DNA from: Augochlora pura
Lineage: Eukaryota > Arthropoda > Insecta > Hymenoptera > Halictidae
Direction of reading: 5' to 3'
DNA length: 64,000 bases
Assembly: GCF_028453695.1 (NCBI RefSeq)
Contig: NC_135778.1
Location: 7,574,166 to 7,638,165 of the forward strand
Below the pieces are notes generated by a model, which saw nothing but the letters and a program-made list of their open reading frames with translations, was not told the DNA's origin and did not search any database. This document shows, piece after piece, positions 1 through 11,396 of the stretch; the first letter of the stretch is position 1, and each line of letters opens with the position of its first letter. The translations under genes were made by a program, and so were the position numbers.

Positions 1-1064
1 TTGTCACGGCTACGGCTAAATTTCCCGAGCAGCTGGATTCTTTTATTTTTCTCGCGAAACACGGGTAGGTTAACAGATTGAAAGTTTGGGCCGTGTAAAT
101 TTTGAGAGTACGGAAAGATTAGGCGAATTTCGATATTTTATTTTCTTTCGTGAGAGAAACTAAAAAGAGAACTCCTGCGGCCGAAATAAATCGCAACCGA
201 GGTTATGTCAGGTTATGTTTACGTCAGGTTGTGTTTCGCAGATTCGCCGCGAGAGAAAAGGCGGCAGAAATATTCCACCGAACAGGCGGAAAGGGGGAAA
301 GACAGAGCCATTGCCGCGCGAACGATTAATCTGCGCGCATCGTTATCGGCGATCGGAAATTTGAACACGGCGCTTCGGAGCCCCGGAGGTAACAGATATG
401 TTTCTGCATCACGCTCGATCAGGGACGCGCCTTTGAAAATTACTTCACCGAGCGTGTAATTTGATGCGGCGAACGAAGGAACGTAGGAACGAGGGGAACG
501 GGCGAACGAGAAAGAAATGGAGGACGCGGACGAAGGAGAGACGCGGCGTGGGTGTGCGTACGGGGTCGGCCATATTGAAAAGACACAGCGGGACGCCCGC
601 CGCGCCCACAGCTGCGCGCCGCGCGGCTCTTTCTCTCGCAATCAGCCCCCGGCTCCACGGTTCTTCCCGGTCTGCACACGGTCGTGCGTCTCACCTGGCA
701 CCGTTGCGTTCGCTCCAATGATATCGACGCCTTTAATTTTTATTCGATTAGCCGCGCGCCGAGATAAACCCCGGCAACACGGAGCTCGTAGAATCGAATC
801 GAACGACCGGCTTTCCAGCTGCCGCGTTATTCGCTGACTCTGGGAGGTCGTACACTTTGGGTCATCGGTTCGATCAAGCTTTTCTGATGAAACTCGTGCG
901 CAATGAAAACGACAGGCAATGTTTTTCGTCAGTAATCTTTACTGGATTCTATTTTATGTGTTCACAAAGAAATTATCCAGGTGAAATACAATACAATGGG
1001 AAGAACAAAAAAGCGTAATCACTAGACTGCTAATGCTGTGTTTACGAGGTATTTTTTACAATTT

Positions 1065-1065
<1 letters not shown>
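1..1065. other. CpG-rich block, no supported gene
   Basis: Positions 1 to about 840 are GC- and CpG-rich and read like promoter or 5' UTR DNA. The short open frames here overlap on both strands and resemble no family I know. A minus-strand CAG|GTGAGA donor-like site lies near 692-697, and a GGCCATATTG motif (YY1/pho-like) at about 566. From 840 to 1065 the DNA turns AT-rich and I see nothing in it. A noncoding first exon on the minus strand is possible but unproven. Confidence 0.35.

Positions 1066-1067
<2 letters not shown>

Positions 1068-1098
<31 letters not shown>
1068..1098 (-). repeat. TAA microsatellite tail of the LINE
   Basis: About ten TTA/TAA units on the plus strand, read as TAA on the LINE strand. 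They sit directly after a LINE 3' UTR-like segment. Confidence 0.8.
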
Positions 1099-1142
1099 CT
1101 TTATTAACGAGCTAGTAAGACCCTTTTGTGTTACATAGAGGT

Positions 1143-1242
1143 NNNNNNNNNNNNNNNNNNNNNNNNNNNNNNNNNNNNNNNNNNNNNNNNNNNNNNNNNN
1201 NNNNNNNNNNNNNNNNNNNNNNNNNNNNNNNNNNNNNNNNNN
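1143..1242. other. Assembly gap of 100 N
   Basis: Exactly 100 unknown bases, the usual placeholder for a gap of unknown size. It interrupts the LINE 3' UTR next to a microsatellite, a common cause of assembly breaks. Confidence 0.99.
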
Positions 1243-1312
1243 ATACATAGTCCGGAATACATTTGAATAATATAAATTATAAATCATAATATAAGAGTGT
1301 GTCATGAATTAA

Positions 1313-1864
1313 TTACAGAGCGTGTGTTTTAATGGCCAGAGTTGCCGCCTTTGTAAATTGGCTCAATGAATTGCCAAAGAAGTCGATTTTTGGACTAAGT
1401 TTATTTGCTGTTCGTAATGCTCTCGTTATACAATTTTGAGATCCTAAATTGGTTTTAAAGTAATCTACGTGATATAATTCTTTTGAACGTATTGCTTTAG
1501 CAGGAACCTTTAGTTTCATCAGTTCTAGAATGGATGGACAATCGATTATTTGGTTAATAATTTTGAATACGAAAAGAATGTCTGCCAAAGTTCTTCTTTG
1601 TTTGAGTGTACTCGTGTTCATGGTATTAAGGATAGGTTCGTAATGGTGTGAATAATAAGGTATTGGTGTTCCAATTTTGAATGAAGCGAATCTCAAGAAT
1701 TTGTGCTGAATTGTTTCCAACTTATTGATATAACATTGTTGGTGAGGATTCCATATTTGCGAGCCATATTGAAGATGGTGGAGAACCAGCGATGAGTAAA
1801 GAATTTTTAGGATGGTCAGATTTTTGAAGTCTGAGTTTAATATGTTAATTATTATATTTAACAT
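1313..1864 (-). pseudogene. C-terminal fragment of LINE reverse transcriptase (ORF2)
   Basis: The 183-residue frame matches the region just after the reverse-transcriptase domain of Jockey/I/R1-type LINE ORF2 proteins. The key signature is near residues 24-56: LYSSLVLHHLQYGSQIWNP, then a LE.IQHKFLRF motif, typical of the 'thumb' and downstream region of these proteins. The catalytic YADD box and fingers/palm are absent, and an in-frame stop lies four codons before the first ATG, so this is a truncated remnant rather than a gene. It ends in a stop at 1313-1315, and the 3' UTR follows toward lower coordinates. No function is expected. A stand-alone domesticated protein is unlikely. Confidence 0.8.
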
Positions 1865-3957
1865 GATCTAAAAAAATAAATTAAATTTCCTTGTTTCGCT
1901 TATATTTTCAGGACAATTATCTTCATTAATCGGAATTCTCTAGATATATTTATGACAGTACTATTTTTCTATGTACGTTAGTCGCACAACATTTAATAAC
2001 GTCGATATGCTGCATTTGACCAGTTCAAATTATTAAACGAAGGGTGAAATTTTTAAGTATTTATATAATATTATATAATATTGTAATTATATAATATTAT
2101 ATATAAATCATTAACCGATTTCAAATGCAAAACTGCATAGATCGGTAAAACTTATTTCCAACGAAAACGTGTTGAAAATCGGGAAAGAAAAATAACGCTA
2201 GCTACTATTTTATAAGAAAAATTCGCAACAGCGAGATTATTTTAAATAGTAAAACACGATTCGATCGAACCGTTAAATTAGAAAGTAGGTGTACCAACGC
2301 GTACTGAACTTCGAGAAAAGCCGACTCGCGCAGAGATACGCCGTTGATCGACGAGATCGACGGGAAACAAGAGAAAAGTATGAAAAAGCGAGATCGATGT
2401 ATCGGCGAATCAGCAATTACATGCTCGTAATGATCGGACGAACGTTATCTAATATCGCCCGGCACTTAGATAGGAGGCTCCGACGCAACGCTGTCCCGTA
2501 TAAATTTCGAAAGCTCGAAACGGAACAACAATGCCAATACCAACGTCTCGCGGTGTTAATCTCGATCGGCGATCTCGGAAAACATTTTCGCGCTCGATTG
2601 TTTCACCGGCACGGCATATAATAACAGGTGCGACTATCTTGTCGGTCTCGAATCGATCCGTCTTCCCAACAGAAACGATTTCGCTTCTGCGGGACACGAG
2701 CCGATGACTGTACGATTCGTTTGCTCGCCGCGTCGAATGTCGATCGCGTAACGCCGCGATAATGTAATTAGCCTACATTGTCGTTGATGACAATAAGCAC
2801 ACAGGATCCACTTTCGAAGTAATGCAGAGTTCTTTCAACGAGTCATCGATGGTTATTGGGTCGAATCATCCTGAACGGACGCGATTGTTTCGACTATCGC
2901 GGATTCTTTCGGTATGTGGATAGGTTAACGTAAAGTACTCGTGTTGTAAAGTTGAATTTGAGCAAATCGTTGCTTTTCGAGGTTAAAGTAAATATATTGG
3001 CAAATTGAGATTAAAGCTATTGAGGTAAAATGTCAGAATAATAAGTTAACTTATGTAACTAAAATAAGGGAAAGAAATATGAAAATATGAACTAATGATG
3101 CGTTCTTAATCCTATCCGATGAATCGAAACAACTAGTTTCTGATGTTTTCTTTTACAATTTGCGATGTTGTTAAAATATTTCTACAATAAATTTTCTGAT
3201 AAACTCCTTTATTCAAGCATTAATTACAGTAGAAACTGTGCAAAGTTCAAATAATTCCAACTTTGTCATTATTATCAAACGATATACACCAGTCACGATT
3301 AGGACACAGTTGTCTCAGTGTTAAAAACTGGCATTGTGCACAGTAATATACACGTATTCTGAATTTTGTGCATACAGTGTATAACTTCGTGTATAATAGG
3401 TATTCATCCACGCAATTTACGTACATTTTGACGTACAGTTAGAGAAAATGCCTGACACAACAACTGCACTTGCACGTTGCAGAAATATACAGCGGGCAAT
3501 AGCGAAAGATTAATTGCGCCGGAAACTGGGAGCAACGACTAGGAGAACTGTCCCACTGGTAATAAGTAATCCATAGAAATTTGTGGGTAATCTCATTATG
3601 GCATAACGCCACCGTTGCTTTTCTTCGCGCGGCGGCCGTGCATCGAATCCTTTACAGAACACCGCACTTCTCGGCTAGTGAACTTGTCACGGGGTGTGTA
3701 TTTACCTGACTGCGAACGATAAATAGGCCTAATGGTGGTTCTACCGTTAGGTTTTCGCCAGGTAATATCCTCGATTTTCACGCCACCCTTTCGGTCCCAG
3801 ACAACAATCTACCGACGTTCGAAACCACTCTTTTACAAGACATTCTCAAAAGACCTATTCGCATTTCATAATTTTTCATTTCTTACAATAAAATGGCAAA
3901 ACTATGATAATTGATCGCCAAATTGCAAATCTATAGAAAAACGCTTATTTTTGTACG
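1865..3957. other. No gene seen; GC-rich patch at 2290-2760
   Basis: No supported exon. An AT palindrome-like tract of ATATAAT units lies at about 2058-2106. The stretch 2290-2760 is CpG-rich with overlapping open frames on both strands and no recognisable domain. The rest is AT-rich unique-looking DNA. At 3732-3761 an ATG frame of ten codons ends at CAG|GTAATA on the plus strand; the donor is poor and I do not call it. Confidence 0.4.
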
Positions 3958-4165
3958 TTGTTTTATAAAAATTATAGTTAATCCCTTGCGCTGTAAATAT
4001 TAGAAACGCGTGAACAATTTTTTAAATAGATACTACATATTTATTTCAATAAATGTTCCCCCGGGCATACAAAGGCTACCCGAGGGTGTATTGTTTTATA
4101 AAAATTAAAGTTAATCCCTTGCGCTCTAAATATTAGAAACGCGTAAACAATTTTTTAAACAGATA
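3958..4165. repeat. Spaced direct repeat, two 75-bp copies
   Basis: Copies at 3958-4032 and 4091-4165 are about 93% alike and start with TTGTTTTATAAAAATTA. Both contain TTAATCCCTTGCGCT and TTAGAAACGCGT. A 58-base spacer with a CCCCCGGGCA/CTACCCGAGGG inverted motif separates them. This looks like a local duplication. Confidence 0.85.
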
Positions 4166-4686
4166 GCCCAATGTAAAGTAACCCATGCAAAAACTAAAAA
4201 TAATTACATACAGCGCCGTAATTAAACATAATAAAATAAAACATTCAATCAAGATTTTACTGTAATTAGTTCGCTTGAGATAGTTAAACGACGAACAAAC
4301 AATTTCCATTTAAACCGCAGCTCGTGTCCGGGGGGGAACTGCGAGCAACGGGAGCTCGAAATGAAAAACTTTCGCGAAAAATCTTTCTGCGCCTGCTTGC
4401 AAAGTAATGACTCCGCAGTAAATAAGAGGAAGGCACCGTGGCGAACGACGTTCTGCAAATCCTGCCCCCTTGTTCATAAATTACTTAGTATACGCGAAGT
4501 TACGAGTGGTTTTGGACATTTCGTGGTAGACCGAAATGGACACTGACCGCTAATGAGTCCCACGAGACAACGCCTTCGCGTTTTCTTGCCTCCCCCGAAG
4601 AGAGGCAAGACCGAAAATACATTTTTCTATAGCAGTTCGATGAGAACATATTGTCATTCAATTCCCAGAAACTCACGATTGATCGA

Positions 4687-4812
4687 GAAAATTTGTATCC
4701 GAATCTAACAATAATTTTTTAATTATGAATAATATTCCCTATTTGCTTCGAAAATTTGTATCCGAATCTAACAATAATTTTTTAATTGTAAATAATATTC
4801 CCTTTTTGCTTC
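4687..4812. repeat. 63-bp tandem duplication
   Basis: Units 4687-4749 and 4750-4812 are directly adjacent and nearly identical. Each begins GAAAATTTGTATCCGAATCT and ends TTTGCTTC. A recent slippage or unequal-exchange event is likely. Confidence 0.9.
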
Positions 4813-5945
4813 GATCCAAAGTATTGAAATTGTTATTCTATGCTCGATAATAGTACGCGCGATACATCGTTGCGCAAATTATAGACGCGGAAAAACTAAT
4901 TGCACAACACGAAACGGATAAATAAGCAATGGACATCGTAGGATGTTCCGATAAGACTATCAAGAAGTGATTTGCGCCGTTCTATTATGTCAGCGATTAA
5001 GAAACCGGCGTGCGAATTACACGTTTATCTTCGCGAGCTGATTTAGAGCCATTTACTACTACCGCCAGGTTGACGATAAACGCTATCGAAATTTCTGTCA
5101 ACAATACAAGTCGCTCGAATTTCATATTCTCCTCGCAATGACACAAATTCTATCGCGCGAGCGTCTCATCGAAACCGTGTCGCTGCTATCGTCTCGAACA
5201 CGGCTACCGTTACGTCAATTTCCCATTCATTTCACCGAATATTTACAACAATTCTGTCACGTTCTTTCTTTTTTTCTCTCGATCGCTTCACTCGCGCCAG
5301 GATTCGAAGCATAAATTGCTCCGGGTTCAATTAAAAAATTACGAAACTTTCTAAAGGCCGAGTGCGCTTGGTCGAGAGAGTAGCTTCGAAAGCATAAAGC
5401 ATTAATTTCCTGATTTTAATTAATGCGTCGTGCACGCAACCGTACAATAATGGCGGCTGAACCTTAGTGTGTGCGGAGGGGATAAAGGAGGGAGAAAGAG
5501 GGAGGCGCAGCTAAAAGGGGAATTTGATTAATGATCCTGCAGGATCTGGGACGCGAGAGGAGAGAGAGAGGGGTGGGGCGGTGGGGGAGGGGGGGAGAGC
5601 GTATCCTGGGGACGCCTGTCTTGCCGCAGAGCACAGATCACTAACAGAACGTACCACCACTCTGCGGCGAGGATTTTTCAGATTTTTATAGAATAATCTT
5701 CGCGGAGAAAAGAGGCCGGCGTCGAAAAATGGAAAACGGTCTCGAACGATTCGTTCGCTTCGCGTTAATAAGTTCGCGCGCCGCGCCTGGCACGTCATAG
5801 TTCACCGTCAAAATCGAATCAAATTATCAAATTTGAAACGCGACACAATTACATTTGAAATATGGTACTTTGGTATACGTTATAATCGTTATAACCAATT
5901 TTAAAACGCAGCACGATTAAACGTGTAATATTGTACAATCGAATT
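4813..5945. other. No gene seen; purine-rich tract inside
   Basis: AT-rich to mixed DNA without a supported exon. A strongly purine-rich, plus-strand G-rich segment runs from about 5470 to 5605. Confidence 0.4.
5570..5597 (+). other. G-run tract with quadruplex potential
   Basis: Four or more runs of four to seven G lie within 28 bases (GGGGTGGGGCGGTGGGGG then AGGGGGGG), following a GA-repeat. Such runs can form a G-quadruplex. No gene context supports a role. Confidence 0.6.
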
Positions 5946-5947
5946 TA

Positions 5948-6173
5948 TTAGGTCGTTCGGAAAGTCGTTTCGTTTTTTTCTTGGTGGAAATGAAACACAA
6001 TAGATTACTAAGCAAAAACTATTGCAAAGAATCGAACAAAATTTTTAGCAAACAAGACTTACTATATCAGTTGTCCAAATATATAATGATTATGCAGCTT
6101 AAGCGTGAAGTTGGCTGTGAAAAAATTAAGTCTTTTCTTGGAAAAAACGAAATTACTTTCCGAACAACCCAAT
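5948..6173. mobile_element. Mariner-type MITE (226 bp)
   Basis: The element is bounded by TA on both sides (5946-5947, 6174-6175), the mariner target duplication. The left end reads TTAGGTCGTTCGGAAAGTCG. The right end, reverse-complemented, reads TTGGGTTGTTCGGAAAGTAA, and both continue TTTCGTTTTTTC, so the inverted repeats are about 30 bp with a few mismatches. The GTTCGGAAAGT core is typical of mariner ends in insects. The interior is too short for a transposase and shows no D,D34D motifs, so it is a non-autonomous deletion derivative. Confidence 0.88.
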
Positions 6174-6583
6174 AGAATAGAGTACAGTCAAATTTCAAAT
6201 GTATTATTGAAAGACGTCGCAATCGAATGACTGGTATGACCGATACACGGCGAGAGAATTGTAAATACATATGAATGAAAATAATATGTTCAATCGCACG
6301 CACTACGCGGCGTCGTCGCTAATCCTTATCATCGGTCTACGATCGAACGATAATTGTGTCATTCTATCGATTATTTCCTGATTTACCAACACGGATACAT
6401 AGAATACGACACATAAAACTGTATAAAATTATAGACATTACACAAATTCTTCCAATATTACTCGAAAGATCGTAGAAATCGGGCAACTTAACAATTCCGG
6501 CACGAATACTTCAAAACACAGCGCCAATTCCGAAAATAACACAGGAACGCATGAAAATCGAAAACATCAGCGATAACCCTTTT

Positions 6584-6990
6584 ACTCTTAGGCACGACCC
6601 GCCATTATAGCGACATTCGCGAATGTTTCGTGCTTTACGCAATTGTATTATTAGTTATTAAATTAAACGTTTAAAGTGAAAGTGTATATATAAAGTACAT
6701 TAACCCTCTTAGTACCGAACAACGATATATCGCTGTTGGCTATTGTTGATAACATAGTTTTCTTAATATTTTTATTAAACAACAATCTCATTTCTTATTT
6801 CTTCTCCCTTTTTCAGTTTGTTATTTATCAGACTTTTCAAAATTCTTGCAATCTCTTTCCGAAACTTGATCAAACTTCGTCAAACGAGTTTTAAACATTT
6901 CGCTCGGATACAGACTCTTCTGGTCGGTACTAAGAGGGTTAAGAAAAGAATACATATAGCTAACATTATATACAGCTATACCAAACAAAT
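6584..6990. mobile_element. Old TTAA MITE, family A (copy 1), interrupted
   Basis: The start (CTCTTAGGCACGAC, then GCCATTATAGCGAC and TTCGCGAATGTTTCGTGC) matches the copies at 12893 and 11397. Homology continues past the nested element at 6704-6938 with GAAAAGAATACATATAG, equivalent to GAAAAGAATATATGTTA in the intact copies. The left TTAA has decayed to CTTT, and the right end is not clear; I stop the copy where similarity fades. Confidence 0.7.
6704..6938. mobile_element. Nested TTAA-flanked MITE (235 bp), piggyBac-like
   Basis: Perfect 15-bp inverted ends CCCTCTTAGTACCGA are flanked by TTAA on both sides (6700-6703, 6939-6942), the piggyBac-type target duplication. The host sequence is a family A MITE, and paralogous copies at 12893-13132 and 11397-11651 show the same site uninterrupted as TATTAAGAAAAG, so an empty site is visible within this window. 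The interior is AT-rich and noncoding. A CGATATATCG palindrome sits at 6723-6732. The size and lack of a transposase frame make it non-autonomous. Confidence 0.88.
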
Positions 6991-7285
6991 ATTTACGAAA
7001 GCTTCGCGTACGCGCCGCTAAGGGTCGGACGCGCGCGGAACGGCGCCACTGGCGCGGAAGAACTTAGAAAAGTCATTTCTAACCTCCACTGTGCGACATG
7101 AAAACTGAGGAAAGCAGGAACGTTTAATTGGCGATTCTCTAATTCTAGGTTAGTATATAACTTGTAAATAGGGTTAGAAAAAAGGGGAAAATCGTATAAA
7201 AAAACTTAATAAACTCTAATTTTAGACGAATCCATTGGCGTTTCCTTAATCCTACACCCAAGAAGAAACAAAATCGAAAACATAT
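6991..7285. other. No gene seen
   Basis: A CpG-rich patch (7010-7060) is followed by AT-rich DNA. I see no exon and no clear repeat. Confidence 0.35.
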
Positions 7286-7535
7286 TGTTACGAATATGGG
7301 TCGAGATTATCGATATCAGTTTGGATATCGATACATTAAGTTGAATGATGTTGGTTGCAGCGTCGTTTTGGTAACGACGATATAACAGGAATAGAAGAGA
7401 GTCGGTTGACAGACTTCGATCAGAGTAGACGTGGCACGAGTCCCTCCTCTCGTAATAAAGATTATTGTTCGTTGTTGATATACGAGAGAGTGTCTTTTTG
7501 TATAATGCCGCGACTACGCGGGCGTCCACGTAACA
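7286..7535 (+). mobile_element. Solo LTR (250 bp)
   Basis: The segment begins TGTTACGAATATGG and ends CCACGTAACA, giving the TG...CA ends and short inverted TGTTACG/CGTAACA termini of retrotransposon LTRs. It is flanked by a 4-bp direct repeat ATAT (7282-7285, 7536-7539). A polyadenylation signal AATAAA at 7454-7459 followed by a TTG-rich stretch fits an R/U5 layout and sets the plus orientation. There are no gag or pol frames or second LTR near, so it is a solo LTR from recombination. Family (Gypsy or Bel-Pao) is unresolved. Confidence 0.75.
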
Positions 7536-7549
7536 ATATTAAATCTATA

Positions 7550-7617
7550 TTAACAAAAATCGTAATTTAGTAACGAAAAATTTCATTCGCGCAAAGTCCA
7601 GCCGTGCCGAAAAGATT
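7550..7617. mobile_element. Right-end fragment of family A MITE
   Basis: ATCGTAATTTAGTAACGAAA and TTCGCGCAAAGTCC match the right end of the copy at 12893-13132 (about 80% identity). The terminal GTACCTAAAAGGTTAA is degenerate here (GTGCCGAAAAGATTGAA). Confidence 0.6.
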
Positions 7618-9793
7618 GAAAAGCTCGACGTTACAACAAGCCGATACGCGTTTTGTCAACAGTCCGTTTCACGGCGCGGTGAAAAAGAGGAGCCCTATCA
7701 ACGGAAAAGGATGTTGGTAGGAAGATCGATCGTGCCCGAGGACTCATGAAAAATAGTTCCGCCACTGTCGATGTCGGCTGGAGCCAAAGCAGCCCCTATC
7801 TCGTGTCCCATCGACGTATCATCAATGTAATTCGTATAATGTAACCACGCAACTCGAACCGGAGAAAGGAGAGTCAGGGAGGGGAGAAATAATCGTGGGG
7901 AGAAAGAAGCGTAGAAGAAGAGGAGGAAGAGGGTGCGCAGAGGACGAGGAGGAGAAGAAGAGAAGGTTGGGCAGGAACGAAGAGGAAAAGGAGAAGAGCG
8001 CGGAGAGAGAGTGAGAGAGAGAGAGAGTGAGAGAGAGGAGAGAGAGAGAGAGGAGAGAAGAGTGGCGAGGGCAGGAGAGGACGGAGAGGGTAGGCCGATG
8101 CGTATTTATGTTGTGGGATATATCAGAGGCAAGCAGTCAGGGGCGGTGCGTGTACAAAGGGAACGCCGACGGTGCCGTCACGATCGTTCACCCCAACAGG
8201 GGCGTAGCTCTCTTGGTTTCTCTCTGTCAGTTCCTTTCCCTCCCTCCCGAACCCCTCGACCACGATATCCGAGGCGTACTGCCAAGCCCACGTATTATGT
8301 ATTCGCCGCATTTTATTCGTATACTGAAAATGCGCGAGCACGTTGCCCTCCCCGACGAAACTGAAAAAAGAAAAGAAAAAGGTACACGCGATACGAACAA
8401 AAGAAATTATTGCCAGCACAAACCCTCGTACCATTGGCCATTAGAGAAGCTTTCAACAGCTCTGAATAGGTGTAGTCGACGAGTCAAAGTATTCCCGTAA
8501 CTATGTTGTTTGAGGTTGGAACCGCAACTTTTGACGATGTGGATTATTGAAATTATTGTGATGCATACGAAGCGTCGCCATTTTACGTAACTACATAAAT
8601 TACAAATTAAATTAAAAATGACACGGAAACGTTGCTAAACTATAGCGAAAAATCTTTGTGTTTTCCATAGTAACATTTCACTTTTTTCTCATTTATATCG
8701 ACAATATGCAATTTGCCGAAAGCAACGCGAAACCCACAAACACGTCGGCCACCTGCAATTACACGAACGATAATGAACCTTTCACCGTCAGCCGTACATA
8801 GTGCTAATTTTATTTCAGATCCGAAGCATAGATTGGCTTTCTTCGTTGATTACCCGCTCGTTAACTACATTATTGAGAAACGATTTTCTTCCGTGCCGCC
8901 ACAGTTCAGAAACTAGACGAACAAGTTTGTTAGTTACATGTATCAAACGGCGCAGGAAGTTTCGCGTTTGTTCCTTTTTTTCTATTTTTTTTCTTTTATC
9001 TTCGGTTTTCTTGTCCAGAACCGGCGTTCTTCCCGCGCGGCACCGGTGATTTCAGCATTCCTTAAACGATCGTTTATAATCAGCGTCTCGCGACGCGGCC
9101 CGGTTCGCGCGCGAAAACCCGCAAAAATGTCGTCGGTGATTAAAACGACAAGATCTGTATAGATTCAGACGAATTTCTTTTTCCTTGCCACGGTGCCGCG
9201 CGCGATTTGCTCCGAGGCTTGTAATTACGCGCGGAAAAAAAGAACCGGTCCCGCGTTCGACGATTTCACGATGGACGGCTTCCCTCTGTTATAAGCGCCA
9301 TTAGTGCAAATAAGGTCCCGAACTGTCAGACTAATCGAACCGACCGTACCCTTGGGAAAAAAAAAAATACAAGTCGATAACCGTTAATTGGAGCCAGTAA
9401 TTATGAAAGCGTACCCGGGGCAAGAACTAACGAAAAATAAAAGCAAATCGAATTAATATGGAAGATAAGCCGTTAATAGATAGATGACGGAGTTGGAAAA
9501 ATTCTATGATTAATGTTTGATCGTATCGAGTGATCAACGGTTGGCTTTAATATTTCGTGCTTGCTGCTAACGGCTAGGTTTAATGGTTCGTGTTTCAAAT
9601 TTATTTCAACCCCCGTTTCGTTGTTCCTCGCGATCGAATGTACGAGATCAATTTGCAACGGTATCGATGAATACTGTTAGAAGCATTTTATTTTGCCGCA
9701 ACAATTCGTAAGTACGCTGTATCTATATGTAAGAGAAGCTCAACAATTAATTCTAAAATATTGCTTAAATATTTTAAGCAATTTAAGCAAAGA
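7618..9793. other. No gene seen; GA-rich low-complexity tract and CpG-rich patches
   Basis: Positions 7860-8085 form a purine-rich GA/GGA tract, nearly pure GAGA around 8005-8060. This generates the long arginine- and glutamate-rich open frames seen there, which I reject as genes. A CpG-rich patch lies at 8980-9300. A GTAAGT at 9708-9713 has no credible exon before it. Confidence 0.4.
8005..8060. repeat. GA dinucleotide-rich microsatellite
   Basis: Imperfect GAGAGAGA runs interrupted by GTGAGA and GAGGAGA. Possible GAGA-factor binding, but no promoter is visible. Confidence 0.85.
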
Positions 9794-10300
9794 TTTCTTT
9801 GAAAATCGCAGTCCAACGGTTGCGAATTTCTTGAAAGATTATTTGAAAACTACAATTAGCTTATCCATAACCTATTATCACATTATTTAGATTAATATAA
9901 TGTAACAAGTATTTTCTTATTGCTTAAATCTTTTAAGCAATATTTTCAATTAGCTTATCCATAACCTATTATCACATTATATTAATCTAAATAATGTGAT
10001 AATAGGTTATGGATTAGCCCATACTATCTTATCACCTAATATTAATCTAAATAATGTGATAATAGGTTATGGATAAGCTAATTGAAAATATTGCTTAAAA
10101 GATTTAAGCAATAATGTGATAATAGTTTATGGATAAGCTAATTGAAAATATTGCTTAAAAGATTTAAGCAATATTTTCGAAAATACTTGTTACATTATAT
10201 TAATCTAAATAATGTGATAATAGGTTATGGATAAGCTAATTGTAGTTTTTAAATAACCTTTCAAGAAATTCGCAACCGTTGGACGGCGATTTTCAAAGAA
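9794..10300. mobile_element. Foldback (palindromic) element, 0.5 kb
   Basis: The outer arms are inverted copies: TTCTTTGAAAATCGC then CCAACGGTTGCGAATTTCTT on the left, and the reverse complement at 10255-10300. The interior repeats GATAAGCTAATTGAAAATAT and TTGCTTAAAAGATTTAAGCA several times in both orientations. A perfect 22-bp-arm hairpin lies at 9959-10012 around the loop ATTAATCTAA. Part of the right half is a tandem of roughly 80 bases. It has the make-up of a foldback MITE with no coding frame. Target duplications are not obvious, so the superfamily is unknown. Confidence 0.8.
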
Positions 10301-11392
10301 CTATCAAAGAACCGTAGGTAAAAGTGTTAAATAACGAGCCAACGTACGTCGCAACAACGCGTAGAAACAACGACCGCTTTTTACCAAACAAACAAGTTAA
10401 TTACGAGGGCTCCGCGAGTTAATTTGTACACCTAATGCCTATCGTTTCCAGGATCGCGTGAAGTTGCGAAAACGAGCCGGGAACCGCGGAAAGAAGCAGA
10501 TGCGAGAGGCACCCGCTTTGATTCGCGCCTCTGTGAGAATGTAACTTTTCGTGCCGTGGCCTACGCGCGGTCCGCGTCCCCCGCGAACGAAACTGCAATT
10601 CACGATGTAATCTCTAGGGAACGGGCATCGATCACACGGGGATCTTGGTCGACGTCAAAATATTTCCAGAGACATTTCGCGCGGCGGGAGCACGGGTCCG
10701 TTTGATCCGGCAGCGGACGGGGGCTCCTGTTAAATTTCGAATCTATTTCTCGGACGTTCGACACGCGAAAAAAGAAACGGACAGTGGCAGAGCCAATCCT
10801 TGGGGAAAGATTAAGCGTTCCTTTGTAACGTGAGATTCCAGGTCCGACGTACCTACTTCGAGCAATTGCTTGTATAAAGCGTTCTCTGCTCGAGAAATAT
10901 TCCGTTTGCTGAACCGTAGATCAAACGAGACTCTGTTGTCGGGTAGGCTAGCCCTTAGGGGTGAAAAATTGATTGCGAGATTTCATTGGTATTACCAATC
11001 TACATTGCGACACTTACAAGCGTAGCTGACTAAAAAATTTGAAGAAATATTGGAAATAATCGATGAAATACTTTCGTTCGTATCAAAGTAACATGCAAAG
11101 AACACAGCCGAAAAAGGGCGGACACGAAATTATGAAATTAAAAAATAATCTCGTTCGCTGAATACTTTATGTAAATGTTCCCTTCATTATTATCAAACTG
11201 TAATTTTTGTGCACTTATCGAATCGCGCAGATACACATATATTAATATATTATACCTCATGTACGCTATCAGTCGCACGTTAATATCCAACCAATTAGTA
11301 TTACGAGCTAACATATTTTCCAAGGTCGTCGCTGTCCGACCGATAATTTTCTTCTTATTTCTGTCGCGGCGTACACGTGAGAACGAGAACGA
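10301..11392. other. No gene seen; CpG-rich patch 10430-10840
   Basis: A mixed-composition, CpG-rich stretch carries a 62-codon frame without an ATG and without a recognisable domain. The remainder is AT-rich with no clear feature. Confidence 0.35.
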
Positions 11393-11396
11393 TTAA

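Larger units (their letters stand above)
1066..1864 (-). mobile_element. 5'-truncated LINE (Jockey/I-type), 3' end with TAA tail
   Basis: This is a dead-on-arrival non-LTR retrotransposon lying on the minus strand. Its coding remnant (1313-1864) is followed by a short 3' UTR that crosses an assembly gap and ends in a run of TAA units at 1068-1098. A simple TAA tail is characteristic of I-type and related LINEs. There is no upstream reverse-transcriptase core, so the copy is 5' truncated, as most genomic LINE copies are. The part inside the gap is unknown, so continuity across it is inferred from the order ORF, 3' UTR, tail. Confidence 0.75.

Noticed and set aside
7933..8500. Overlapping Arg/Glu-rich frames
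   Set aside because: Generated by the GA-rich microsatellite, open in several frames at once.
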